A stretch of DNA of 64,000 nt from Gigaspora margarita (GCA_009809945.1 WTPW01001640.1:48748-112747); one strand, 5' to 3'; counted from the first letter of the stretch, positions 23,130-34,467 are shown. A program made the numbers and translations. Notes: generated from the letters alone by a model not told the origin.

Positions 23130-24369
23130 AATCAATTAGTAAAATTTTGTGAATTATAATATTTTAAATAATTTTATTAATAAAAATACTAAAAAATTAT
23201 ATGATTCACAAAATTTTACTAATTGATTCTAACAAAGTGCTCTAAGAAAACTTGTTCAGTATATAAAAATAATTATTCTAGCATATTTACTTTTATATTT
23301 CTTAAAAATTTAAGAGAAGATGCTTAATTTTTGGATTTTTTGATCAAAAATTAAGCATCTTAAATTTTTAAAAATTATAGTAGTACAAAAAAATGAGATA
23401 GCTTATTTTTGGGTATGATTCTTGCAAAATGTAGGTAATTTGCTAAAATAAAATATAACATGCATAAAATTGCTATAATTTGCTAAAATGCTTTATATAA
23501 TCTTTTTTAAAATTAATCTCAATTTGCTAAAATTTAAATTTGGACCTCAGACCAAATTTTCTGCAATTTGCTAAAAAAAAAATATGACATATATCAGAGA
23601 TGTCCGGGGTCCTAACAAACCTCAGATCCCAATTCATCCTATCCTTTTGAGGTACAAACTCTACAAAATTTCAAAACTTTCCTATTACAAGCTATAACAG
23701 ATTTCTTCATTACTACAAACTACCAACTTTACCATTATTACAAACAATTGGATCCTTTTTATAACATATACATGACAACTACCCCTAGTATTATTTTCAA
23801 CAATATATAAAAATATCCATTTATACAAACAAAACAACAGACTACAAAGAAGCACACGTATACTTACCTAATGATCCTATGCCTCTACCTGAGCACTCTC
23901 TTTTATCCTTTGAAGATCTGTTATATTGTGATAAGATCTCACTAAAATCTTCACCCTCTAATATTACAATATTATCCCAACCTACTGCTCTCCTGCTAAC
24001 TCTAAATATAACTACCTACAATGTTCAAGGATATAACAATTCAGAAAAAAAACTTTTATAGAAAAGAATACTGTTCTAAAAATAATCTTCATATTATTAG
24101 TATTACTGAAACAAAAATAGCCAATCTTCCATCTAACTGATTTCTTAATACCTCCCAACTCTCATACTTTTGGTCCAACTCTCTTGAATCTAAAGAAGGA
24201 ACTGGTATTATGTTAAACAATACTTTTCAACCTCATGTTCATAATATTGCTATAGATATCTTTTTCAAAAATGACTTCAAATTTAGAATTATTTCTGTCT
24301 ACTTATTATCTACAAACTCCACTATCAGAAACAAAACACAAACCAAGATCATACAATTATTACAACAAG

Positions 24370-24670
24370 TAGGGTTTCTCAAATTCAAATCAAATCAAAT
24401 ATTGGATCAATTTGAATTTGATCAATTTGAATTCGATCAAATCAAATTGACCCTAATTTGAATTTGATTTGATTCAAATATTTGAATTTGAATTTGATTT
24501 GAATTTGAATTTTTAATAGTAATTTTCAAATCAAATCAAATATTTGTCAAATCAAATCAAATTTGGCCAGATTTGAATTTGATCAAATCAAATATAGTCA
24601 AATTTGAATTTGAATTTGATCAAATATTTGATTCAAATATTTGAAGATCAAATCAAATTGCAGAATTCTA
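24370..24670. mobile_element. ATTTGA-rich hAT MITE, copy 2
   Basis: Ends TAGGGTTTCTCAAATTC and inverse TAGAATTCTGCAATTTG have the exact 8-bp duplication ACAACAAG (24362-24369, 24671-24678). It inserted within LINE endonuclease sequence, which continues on both sides. Confidence 0.92.
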
Positions 24671-24827
24671 ACAACAAGCACTTCAACACCAACTATATCC
24701 TATAATTTTAGGAGACTTTAATGCCTCAATGCTTATTTCCTTACCCTCTTCATCAAAATATCTACTTTTCAATCACCTCAACAAATCCAATATGTATGAC
24801 CTTGCTTCATATACTAATATATTAGAC

Positions 24828-25106
24828 CAGTGTTGTCACAGGACAGTTTTGGACAATAATTTGGACAATTTTGAACAATTTTGGACAATTAAATAAAGTA
24901 AAATTATTTAAAATTTTATTAATATAACCTATTTTAATTTTAATTAGAATGTTTTAGCACCTAAAAAAATATATAGTTATATATTTTTTAGATAGATTTA
25001 TTAATTATTAAAGCCTGGACAAACTTTGAACAATCTTGGATGTTTGGACAATTTTGAATGTGGACAAGCCAAAAAAGGCTATAGACAGCCAAAATGTACA
25101 ACACTG
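24828..25106. mobile_element. hAT MITE, TTGGACAATTTT family, copy 2
   Basis: Ends CAGTGTTGTCAC and inverse CAGTGTTGTACATT have the duplication TATTAGAC/CATTAGAC (24820-24827, 25107-25114). It interrupts the LINE endonuclease between DILDQ-like and SSNRYS-like segments. Confidence 0.9.
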
Positions 25107-25386
25107 CATTAGACTATACATGGAGTAGCAATAGATACAGTAGCCAAATTGACTATATTTGGGCAGCCCAACCAATAATCCCTTATCTTACTACTTTTTA
25201 CCTTGATGATTCTTCATCATCTACTCATAGTGATTACCAATACTTATAAGTCAATGGTCCTTCTCAACATACCAACAACCCAGACATAAACACCATAATA
25301 AACATCGTATTTTTAACTACAAGGCTATAATACAAGAAAAATAGAAAGACTTTACAAACCAAATTAATTACAATTTTCAATACCAC

Positions 25387-27751
25387 TAGAAATGGGAATC
25401 GAATCTAATATAATCGATCATGATCAATCATATCATTTGATCAATTATGAAAGTCTTTGATCAATCATGATCGATCATATAGTTTGATCGATCATATCAT
25501 TTGATCAATTATACCCTTTTAATCGATTATAATTGATTATATATATAATCGATTATATCTTTACTGAGTTGGTACATTTTAACATTTTTGATTTGCTGCA
25601 ACCAAGAACTGTGAGAATTTTGGATCTGAGCACTTTTAACAGTTTAACCAAACATCACTTTAAAAGGTTTTGTCTCGATTAAAATACATGATGATTACTA
25701 TAAAAAAATGTCTTTTTTTATTATTTTTTGGAATTGCACTAACTAAATATGTTATGAATCATATATTACAAGTAGTGATCCTGGCCAAAATTAAAAAAAT
25801 TGCTAAGCTGATTTTTTGACCCAGTCGGTTGATTTTTTTTAAAATCAGCTAGCTGATTTTATAAGTAAAAAAATTTTTTCTCGTTATTACTATAATCGAT
25901 CTACATTATATGTGGATGATAATCTATACACTTATACACGTTTTTAATCTTTTTCTTTAATTTGTTTCTTGATTTTTTTTTTCGTTCTTTGATTTATTTT
26001 TATTTTTTTTTAGAATTTGTTCGATTATTTGTTTTGATATTTATTGTCTTTTTTATTAATGTTTTCTTTCATGGAAAGAATTAATAGTAACCAGGATCGA
26101 GATCTTGAGCCCAGAACTGTTATTAAAATAAGTACTAGTTCACTTTTTTTGTTTTGTTATTTTTTGTATCATTACTAATGTTCTCTTTTTTTTTTGCAGA
26201 TTTTGTGCTTTGCTAGGAAGGGTTAATGGAGACCGGGAGCAAGATCTTGAACCTGGAACTGGTATCAAAATAAATACCAGTTCATATTTTTCTTTGTTTT
26301 GTCATTTTTTTTGTATTAATGTTTTCTTTCTCTTTTGTAGGTCTTGTGTTTCGACGAGAAGGGTTAATAGAGACCGGATTGAGATCTTGAACCCAGAACT
26401 AGTACCAAGATAAGTACCAGTTCTTTGTTTTGTCATTTTTTGTATAGTTACTAATGTTTTCTTTCTCTTTTGTAGATCTTGTACTTTGCCGATAAGAGTT
26501 AATAGAGACTGGGATTAAGATCTTGAACCTAGAACTGGTACCAAAATAAGTACCAGTTCATATTTTCTTTGTTTTACTGTGTTTTGTATTATTACTAATG
26601 TTTTCTTTCTCTTTTGTAGGTCTTGTGTATCACCAGAAGGGTTAATGAAAACCAGGATTGAGATCAATATTTTCTTACTCTTTTGTAGGTCTTGTGCTTC
26701 ACTAGGAAGGGTTAATAGAAACTGGGAGTGAGATTTTTAATCTAGAACTGATACCAAGATAAGTACCAGTTCATATTTTTCTTTGTTTTTTTGTCATTTT
26801 TTGTATCATTACTAATGTTTTTTTTCTCTTTTGTAGATCTTGTACTTCACCGTAAAGGGGATTAATAGAGACCGAGATTGTGATCTTGAACCCGGAGCTA
26901 GTACCAAAATAAGTACCAGTTCATATTTTTCTTTGTTTTGTTATTTTTTAGTATTGTTACTAATGTTTTTTTTCTTGCTTGTAGGTCTTGTGCTTCGCTG
27001 GGAAGGGTTAATAGGGACTGGAATTGAGACCTTGAATTTAGAAGAACTTGTTTTTTTAGATTGTAGAAGAAATTTTAGCAATACAAGCTTATGAAAAATT
27101 GAATTTGTAGTTAGTAGTTTAGTTGTGGTTTATTATAAGGTTTTTAGAATTTATAATTTCATGAAAATGTATGAATTATAAAGTTTATTTAAAAATTATT
27201 TTGCTACGTGAAATACACAAATATTTCACATAAATTAAAATTCACAATTGAAAATGACTGATGCTAGTATAAGATTTTTACTAAATTCAGCAAATTAAAC
27301 CAAAACAGGTTTTATTGGCACTTTAATTTAATAAATTTTTTGAATCGTATAATTATATATAGTAAAATATCATCTAATCAGAGTTTATTCATGATAGTAC
27401 AAGTACCAAGATAATTATTGCAGGTTGTTTTGATCAAATTGTGATTTATTTTGATTTATTTGAAATTTATTGGCTAAACTGACTAAGCCGATAAAATTTC
27501 ATCGGCTTGGTCGGTCAAAAATTTTGATCGACCAGGATTACTAATTATAAGAAGGTGCATCTGTATTGTTATGGCATTTATCATTTGTATAATTGATAAC
27601 GAACATGATCAATTATATAAATTATGATCGATTATATGATCATGATCGATCATATGCAATGGCTGATCAAAATACTATGATCGATCATAAAATCGATCTC
27701 CTTTGTATTGATCGATCAATGATCGATCACTAGATATATGACTAATTTCTA
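25387..27751. mobile_element. Element with GATC-rich inverted ends, houses array 2
   Basis: The left end TAGAAATGGGAATCG and inverse right end TAGAAATTAGTCAT lead into long stretches of GATCGATCATGATCAATCA on both sides (25420-25560 and 27600-27730). These form strong foldbacks. Between them lie GATTTTTT/AAAATCAGC foldback pieces and the exon-like array 26090-27030. No clean target duplication was found; the right flank does not resume the LINE, so one side may be rearranged. Confidence 0.65.
26090..27030 (+). repeat. Exon-like tandem array 2 (~140-bp units)
   Basis: Seven units. Each has a T-rich tract ending CTCTTTTGTAG (AG at about 26199, 26340, 26475, 26619, 26688, 26836 and 26984). Then comes GTCTTGTGCTTCGCnnGAAG, GGGTTAATAGAGACCGGGAT, TGAGATCTTGAACCC and a hairpin GAACTGGTAC-CAAAATAA-GTACCAGTTC. 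After the last unit the block continues into ~100 bp resembling a terminal exon (to ~27090). Open frames seen across units are short and vary in frame. Confidence 0.8.
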
Positions 27752-28164
27752 TCTCTATGTAAAAGTTAAAAGTCAAATAATAAATATTCTTCAAACTTGC
27801 TAAAAATTTTACTATATGTGTATTTTAATTTTTTAAATAAGTTTACTTAAGCGATCATGATCAATTTACATAGTAGAATCTGGACTTTACTATGTAGCGA
27901 CTATTGTCAATCATAGAATAGCTTAAGTTTTTGAATCTATTTCAGGTTCAAATTTTGATTGGCTTTTTTTATGCAGATCATGTGATCTGAATTCTATGTA
28001 ACCTAACTAGTGGTCAAAATACAAGAATCCAAAAGTCATATATTCTTTGATTATACTATGTTATATGTAACTAGGTTGGAAGGGTCGAAGTCTAGTCTAG
28101 GAGATATAAATACCAATTTTGGAAGTACAATTACCAGCCTATAATTTATTACTATATATAGTAA
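27752..28164. repeat. Half of a foldback element
   Basis: From 27760 to ~27920 it matches one arm of the 50215-51905 foldback (AAGTCAAATAATA, GTTTACTTAAGCG, CTTTACTATGTAGCGACTA). The partner arm is absent. No gene. Confidence 0.55.
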
Positions 28165-28311
28165 GAGAAGTGACAAAAATCAGGTGATTTTTTAGGGGGG
28201 GTAAAAAATGCTGAAATTATATATAGAAACCTGACCAATTTTATATTAAGGAGGGGGGGAGGGGGAGTAGGCCTCTAATAAAAAATAATCAGGTGATTAA
28301 TGACACGGCCC
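28165..28311. mobile_element. PIF/Harbinger-like MITE, 147 bp
   Basis: Ends GAGAAGTGACAAAAATCAGG and inverse GGGCCGTGTCATTAATCA are flanked by TAA (28162-28164, 28312-28314). It is the solo version of the element split at 21728-22624. Confidence 0.85.
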
Positions 28312-28314
28312 TAA

Positions 28315-29003
28315 TCTAATATATTTTTTTCAAAAAATTATAAAATTTTTAGAATATATATAATTGCTAATTTACTTAATAAAAAATTAAGTTTATATAT
28401 TACTATATTTAATAAGTCTAATTACTATTAAAATATAGTAAAATTTAGGAATCATACTAATTTAAAATTCTAAATTTACTTAATTATTTTAAAAATATTG
28501 CATAGAATTTTTTAAACTTTTTTATTATTTAAAGATATAGATTTAAAGAATTTATATTTATTTTTAGCTTTATATTTTACATATTTAGCTTTGTACAAAT
28601 TTTTAAAAAGTGTTCACAATATTATATTTCTCTACTATATTTGGTTCACAATACAAACAAAAAATTATCATATAGGATTTAAACTACAATCTAAACAGAC
28701 ATTAAGCAAAAGTCATAGAAATATGAATATTGAGATATAGAATATCATTAACAAAGTTTTAAGAATTGAAAATAATAATAAATAGCTTACACAATAAATA
28801 ATAATAAAAACATGTTAATGTATAGATTCTAATAGTAATAGTTTTATTACATGTCTATAAAGTTTAGCTTCAACAATATTAACTATCTAAGCCAATTACA
28901 ATATTATTATTTTTTTAATTGTTATATCATTTTTATTTTAATAATTTAAACTATAATAAAAGCTTATATTAGCTAGCTTCACTAATCAGAGCCCTGGTAA
29001 ATT
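28315..29003. other. AT-rich, no gene seen
   Basis: Only AT-rich sequence with short inverted repeats; nothing recognisable. Confidence 0.6.
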
Positions 29004-29360
29004 GGTGAATTAGAACCCCGAAATATACATAGATAGGTCAGATTAATTATAAGGTTACTAAAAAAGAAAAGATCTGCAGAAAAAACTTCAAAAATATGCA
29101 AAAAATTACTATAAATAAAAAAAATCTGCATAAAAAACCTCAAAAATAAGCAAACTCATACCTGACCTATCTATGTATATTTCGGGGTCCTGGTGAATTA
29201 GTGAATTGGTAAATTGATAAAATAGTGAATTAATAAATTGTGAATTGGTGATTACTGTTTCAATATCAACAATTTACATTTTAACAATTCATCAATTTAC
29301 TATTTCAACAATTTACCAATTCACTGTTTCAACAATTTACCAATTCATAAATTGGTTGTT
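28990..29360. repeat. AATTGGTGAATTAG minisatellite with a MITE inside
   Basis: Degenerate copies of AATTGGTGAATTAG stand on the left of the MITE at 29012-29191 and to its right up to ~29250. The inverse (ACCAATTCAC, ATTTACCAATTC) continues to 29360, so the region can fold back. Confidence 0.6.
29012..29191. mobile_element. hAT MITE, AGGACCCCG family, copy 2 (180 bp)
   Basis: Terminal inverted repeats of ~29 bp begin AGAACCCCGAAATATACATA and AGGACCCCGAAATATACATA. The 8-bp duplication is GGTGAATT (29004-29011, 29192-29199). The insertion lies in a minisatellite, so the duplication alone is weak, but the boundaries match the other copies exactly. Confidence 0.85.
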
Positions 29361-29599
29361 TTTTAAAAAAAGCATCTTTGCTTTTATTTATTTCAATGAG
29401 ATCAATGAACTTGTTGGGTATTATAATAAAATTAAAGTTATTTGCTTTTGTCACTTTACAGAATTTATTTTAATATTGTGCATTTTGTGATCTAAATTTG
29501 AATTTAAACAATAATTGATTTCAAACTTTGTTTTATACTTAAAATACAGTACTATTTTTTTTATTAATATATTATATTAACAACTATTTTTGTATATTA

Positions 29600-30135
29600 G
29601 GGGGCATCCATAAATAACGTTATGTACCCCTACATAGTAGCTCTTGACCCCCCCCTCTACTATATAAAAAAATTTTTAAAAATCCGTATGTTTATATATA
29701 AAATTTTACAAAAACTTGAATATATAATGACCCAGTGATCAGATCTGGATGATTTTGGTACCATTCGATTCGTCTCGATGAGACGAATCCAATGGTACCA
29801 AAATCATTTTATTTGGATCACTGGATCACGTTTTATTAACGAAATACTATTGATTTTATAGTAATTTTATAAGAAAACATAATAACCAATAGTATTTCGT
29901 TAATAAAACGTGATACAGTAATCCAAATCAAATGAAATTGGTACCATTCGATTCCTCTCCTCGAGACGGTTTGAATGGTACCAAAATCATCCATTTTGGT
30001 CCACTGGGTCAAGTTTTAGACAAATTTTTATAAAAAATTGCGTTATATTGGGGGGACCCCCCTACATATTGGAAAATCGTTATATTTTGGGGGACCCCCC
30101 CACCCTCAAGCATAACGTTATTTATAGATGCCCCC
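29600..30135. mobile_element. PIF/Harbinger-like MITE, 536 bp
   Basis: Ends GGGGGCATCCATAAATAACG and the inverse GGGGGCATCTATAAATAACG are flanked by TTA (29597-29599, 30136-30138). The inside carries a near-perfect hairpin pair around GGTACCATTCGATTCGTCTC and AACGAAATACTATTG. A decayed second copy is at 49541-50064. Confidence 0.88.
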
Positions 30136-30138
30136 TTA

Positions 30139-31250
30139 TAATAAACATAATATAGATACTAATAATACTGAGTCAAAGTTCTATTCAACCCTGACCAAGT
30201 CTATCCATGCCTTAATTAGCACCTTACTATTATTAGGATTAGAAAGAGTTGCATTAATAGTATATTGTTGCAATCTTTAGATATATATAAAAAAAAGCAG
30301 TTTATTGATTTTCATTATCTGCTAAAGGTTGTGATCCTGATGAAAATTAAATCTTAGATTCTATTATAGGAGTAGTACTAAAAAAAAAATATAAAGAAGG
30401 TATTTGAATATTATATTAAATCTGCTAAAGATTGTACTTACTATAAAATACAAGGCTGTGTTGTTTATTAAGATCGCCTCCTTTAGCAGATTTTGAATAT
30501 TGTTCAAATATTATACTTTTGTCTTCTGTAATACCTATACCATTTTTATTGCAAATAAAATTACTGCATACTACATATTTTAAAAACCATTCAAAGGCTT
30601 TTTTTTATATTTTTAGCAATACCAATTCTATATCAATGCCTATACCATATTGATAACAATAACAAAGACTATAGCCAGTATTGTTATGGAACAGCTTTGG
30701 GCAATGATTTGGACAATTTTGGACAATTTTGAACAATTAAATAAAGTAAAATTACTTAAAATTTTATTAAAATAACCTATTTAAATTTTAGCTGGAATGT
30801 GTTTAGCACCTAAAAAAATATATAGTTATATATTTTTTAGATAAATTTATTAATTAATAAAGCTTGGACAAGCTTTGGACAATCTTGGATGTTTGGACAA
30901 TTTTGGATGTAAACAAGCCAAAAAAGGCTATGGACAGCCAAAATGTACAACACTGACTATAGCTTTTAACAAAATTAATAGTTTTTATACTATTAAAGAT
31001 AAAAAAAAGTAGTATTTAAAATCTGCTAAAGGTGGTAACTCTGTTAAAAATTTTAATCTTGGATTTACTATAAGAATATATAGGTAGTATTGAAGATAAA
31101 AAGAAAATGTTTGAGTTGTATTAAGATCTGCTAAAGATGACTATAAATATAGTATTGGCAATGCTAAAAAATATACATATATATTCTCTAGAAACTGTAA
31201 TAGAAATTTGATATAGTGGATTTATTTATAGAAGATATACTATATTGTAA
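30139..31250. pseudogene. Sel1-repeat fragments in both orientations
   Basis: Sel1-like repeat words of the kind fused to glomeromycotan kinases appear on the minus strand at about 30690-30445. These are YQYGIGID, KKAFEWFLKY, NGIGITEDKS and SKSAKGGD. On the plus strand they appear at 30380-30440 (FEYYIKSAKD) and 31010-31160 (YLKSAKGGNS, SIEDKKKMFELY). Sel1 repeats normally form alpha-helical solenoids for protein binding. Here stops and shifts interrupt every unit and the orientations conflict, so this is a shuffled, dead remnant. A hAT MITE sits in the minus-strand fragment. Confidence 0.6.
30676..30955. mobile_element. hAT MITE, TTGGACAATTTT family, copy 3
   Basis: Ends CAGTATTGTTATGG and inverse CAGTGTTGTACATT have the exact 8-bp duplication ACTATAGC (30668-30675, 30956-30963). 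It has the same orientation and interior as the 24828 copy. Confidence 0.92.
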
Positions 31251-32992
31251 TATTTGTAATTTTTATATGATCTAATAAAATTATTTTATAAATGATTTTT
31301 TTTTACTTTTATTTAAAAGTGTTATATATTAATTCAAGAAATAGCTAATATAAATCAAAATTTTTAGCATTTACTTAGTTGATTACTAACTGATTGTTAT
31401 TATAATACCTTCTTTTTGATTATAGTTTCTTCTTAATAATAATATTCAATATTAAATAGTTCATGTATATTATACATGACCACAAAATTTTGATAATATT
31501 CAGATATTATCCTTCACAATTCCAATTACTATTTAACCAATTTACTAATTCACTACAGATTAGAGAATCAACTTTTAAATATGTATAAGCCATTGAAAAC
31601 CTTTCAAGTTTTAATAAAACACTAGTAGGAAACTCTTTCTAATAATTATCTGTACCAATTTTTCAAGAAAACTGATCTATAAAAACTATATATTTAACTT
31701 ATTAAATAGAAATAGGCTTTACCAAAACACAATTAAAGAAGAAGTAGGTATCTGCAAAAAAATTAAAATACTACAGAAAGAAGAGACCTAGGACATCTTT
31801 TGATGGACTTTTAGATGGTCTTCCAGTTTGGTCTTTGGATTAGCACTATCAAGCAAAGAAGTAGTGGGCTTAAACCCTTAAGTTTGTTTTGAAATAGATT
31901 ATTATGTATAGTGTAACTTCTACTAACTCTTTTAATTTATTTTTTTATATTCATTTTTGCAATAGTATCTAGATACTTGCAAATCATTTCTGTTTGGTAC
32001 CAAATCTTTTTCTCTATTACCTCTTGGGGTTTTCTTTCAAAACTTTTACAAAGTAAAAATCCAGCTTACCCCCTTCAAAAAATCAGTATTGTTTGTATTT
32101 CCTAATTAGGATAGCACCTACTAAATTGGATTTAAGTTAGATGTGCTCCTTGTACCTAGCTTAGTTAACAAGTTGAACACATGCAATATTTTGGTAAAAA
32201 ATTTGAGTAAAATTTCTTTCTAGAACTTTCTGTTAGGCATAGGCAATTTTCTTTTAAACTTTGTATATATAACAGTGTTAATTTTTCAACTAAAATTTAC
32301 TGTGCAGATACTGCACAATATATAAACTTTTTCTGTGTGGCAAATAACAAAAACAATTAAAAAAATGCTTGAAACAATGTGCACTATTTACAAAATGCCA
32401 ATTTTTTCTGTGTGGTATCTGCACACCTACTGAAAATAAATGTGTACAAAATTTGGTTTCTGTGCACTGCGCATAGTCCACACAGTAAAAAAATAATCAC
32501 TAATATATAATATATAAAAGAATTTTCTATATTGTATTATATAATTTTTATACTTTCTATTATATTATTTAGTTAGTCCTTTTCTTTTGTTTTTTTTTTT
32601 GTTAGGGTTTTTTGTTGGGGTTTTCTTCTTTTTTTGATAGCTAAGTACCATGTTATACTTATATTTTAAATATATGTAACAGTATATGCAGATATAGGTG
32701 GCAGATATCATTGTGACAACCAGACATGAATTTATCCATTGAGGTAAATCGGGTTTATGCTTGACATGTTTTTGATAGGAAATTTTGTATTATTACAAAA
32801 CTATTAATAAAGTTAATGCATGGTTAGTCAAAAGAAAAAAAATAAATAAATAAAATACTAGTTACACCATTACCAATTAGTGAATAGTGAAATAGTAAAA
32901 TCATTTTACTACTTTAATTTAATTTCACTGGCATCTATACTTCTACTATTAAACATATTCTTATAATACGAATCTTCAATATTTTCAAATAA
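31251..32992. other. AT-rich, decayed sequence, no gene seen
   Basis: No reading frame of note. It contains the TIR element at 32296-32489. Confidence 0.5.
32296..32489. mobile_element. Short TIR element with TTTACTGTG ends
   Basis: The left end TTTACTGTGCAGATACTGCA and inverse right end TTTACTGTGTGGACTATGCG form imperfect inverted repeats, with internal TTTTTCTGTGTGG direct repeats. The target duplication is unclear. Confidence 0.6.
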
Positions 32993-34467
32993 GGGCACTG
33001 ACAGATATTACGTAATATCATTGGGGGGTGGGAGTAAGGCCAAAATCTTACGTTACACTATATAATATATATAATTCTATATATAATATAATATATTGCT
33101 AATATATTAAAATTTTGAGTTTTATATAAAATATAAATATATACTATAATAGTGTATTTTTGAGTGCTGAACAAGTTTACTTAGGGGTCAAAGTTATAAT
33201 TCATTAGTAAAATTTTGCATGATGCTGAATTTTCTATATTTTTATTAATAAAAATATAGAAAATTCTGTATTATGCAAAATTTTACTAATGAATTATAAC
33301 TTGGAGCTCTAAGTAAACTTGTTTAGCACTATAGCCTACATTCTGACGGCATATAATTATTTAATTTTTGCAATTGTTGAAATAAAGATGAGTAAAATTG
33401 GTAAATTTTCATCAAAATGTAATATTGCTCACCTTTATTTGAAAATTTAAATAAATCAAAAAAAATATATGCCGATATAGTGTATTTTTTGATGTTGAAC
33501 ATGTTTACTTAGAGCTCAAAGTTATGATTAATTAGTACAATTTTGCATTATGTGGAATTTTCTATATTTTTATTAATAAAAATATAGAAAATTCAGAATT
33601 ATGCAAAATTGTACTAATAAATTATAACTTTGAGCTCTAAGTAAACTTGTTCAGCACAAAAAGATACACCATATTGGTATATATTTGTTTATTTTAATAA
33701 ATTTTCAAATAAAGATGAGCAATATTACATTTTGATGAAAATTTACCAATTTTACTCATCTTTATTTCAAATATTAAAAAATTTAAATAATTATATGCCG
33801 CCAGGATGTAGATTTTAGTGCTAAACAAGTTTACTTAGGGCTCAAAGTTATAATTAATTAGTAAAATTTTGCATGATACAGAATTTTCTATATTTTTATT
33901 AATAAAAATATAGAAAATTCAGCATCATGCAAAATTTTACTAATTAATTATAACTTTGAGCCCTAAGCAAACTTGTTCAGCACTAAAATCTACATTCTTA
34001 TGGCATATAATTATTTAAATTTTTTAATATTTGAAATAAAGATGAGTAAAATTGGTAAATTTTCATCAAAATGTAATATTGCTCATCTTTATTTGAAAAT
34101 TTATTAAAATCAAACAAATATATACCGATATAGTGTATCTTTTTGTGTTGAACAAGTTTACTTAGAGCTCAAAGTTATAATTTATTAGTACAATTTTGCA
34201 TAATTCTGAATTTTCTATATTTTTATTAATAAAAATATAAATAATTCTGTATTATGCAAAATTTTACTAATGTAATATGACTTTGGGCACTAAATAAACT
34301 TTCACAGCATGCAAAAATACATTATTTCGGTATATCATTATATTTTAAATAAGTTTAAAATTTTGATAATTTTTTTTTTAAAATTGACCAATCAGAATCC
34401 GTCTTAGGGGGGGGGGGGGGGGGTACCCCCTTGATAAAAAGATATTACGTAATATCTGTCAGCGTCC
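32993..34467. mobile_element. PIF-like element made of four tandem hairpins
   Basis: Ends GGGCACTGACAGATATTACG and inverse GGACGCTGACAGATATTACG; the left flank is TAA and the right AAA. The interior holds four ~150-170 bp near-perfect hairpins (about 33165-33330, 33490-33660, 33815-33985, 34140-34310). Each is built as TGCTGAACAAGTTTACTTAG ... TTTTATTAATAAAA ... and its inverse. They are separated by spacers that are themselves inverted (AAATAAAGATGAGTAAAATT and its inverse). The solitary small relative is 44800-44964. Confidence 0.8.

Larger units (their letters stand above)
21444..23613. mobile_element. hAT-like element, AGGACCCCG family, large copy
   Basis: Left end AGAACTCTAGACATC and inverse right end AGGACCCCGGACATC are flanked by AATATACC and AACAAACC (6 of 8 identical). 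It interrupts the LINE. It contains AATTTGCTAAAA repeats (as does the copy at 51981), the PIF-like element 21728-22624 and the assembly gap. Confidence 0.7.
18420..25386 (+). mobile_element. LINE remnant, ORF1-like region plus endonuclease
   Basis: Plus-strand non-LTR element. The order is a 16-bp tandem repeat leader (18470-18550), a long degenerate ORF1-like region (about 18640-21370, Asn/Gln/Ser/Thr-rich with a CAA-repeat stretch near 19310-19420), and an apurinic-endonuclease region (from 23880). The reverse transcriptase is missing because the copy stops where the element at 25387 begins. Five later elements split it: 21444-23613 (itself carrying two), 24370-24670 and 24828-25106. Codon content is unlike AT-rich spacer, but stops and frame changes are many. 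Confidence 0.65.
23622..25386 (+). pseudogene. LINE apurinic endonuclease domain, broken
   Basis: The N-terminal endonuclease of LINE ORF2. LNITTYNVQGYNNSEKK (about 24001-24050) is the classic start strand. ISITETKIANLP follows, with Glu of the catalytic ETK near 24110. Next come GTGIMLNN (24200), FRIISVYL (24280-24300) and, after the MITE at 24370, ILGDFNAS (24708-24730). After a second MITE at 24828, SQIDYIWAAQPIIPYL (about 25140-25190) and a THSDYQ motif (~25230) complete the fold order. In-frame stops and shifts occur between these words, so it is dead. It ends abruptly before any reverse transcriptase. Confidence 0.75.

Noticed and set aside
22661-23152. Open frames across the gap
   Set aside because: They consist almost wholly of undetermined bases.
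32993-34310. CRISPR-like array
   Set aside because: The repeated units are ~150-bp hairpins with inverted spacers in a eukaryotic TIR element; no short direct repeats with unique spacers.
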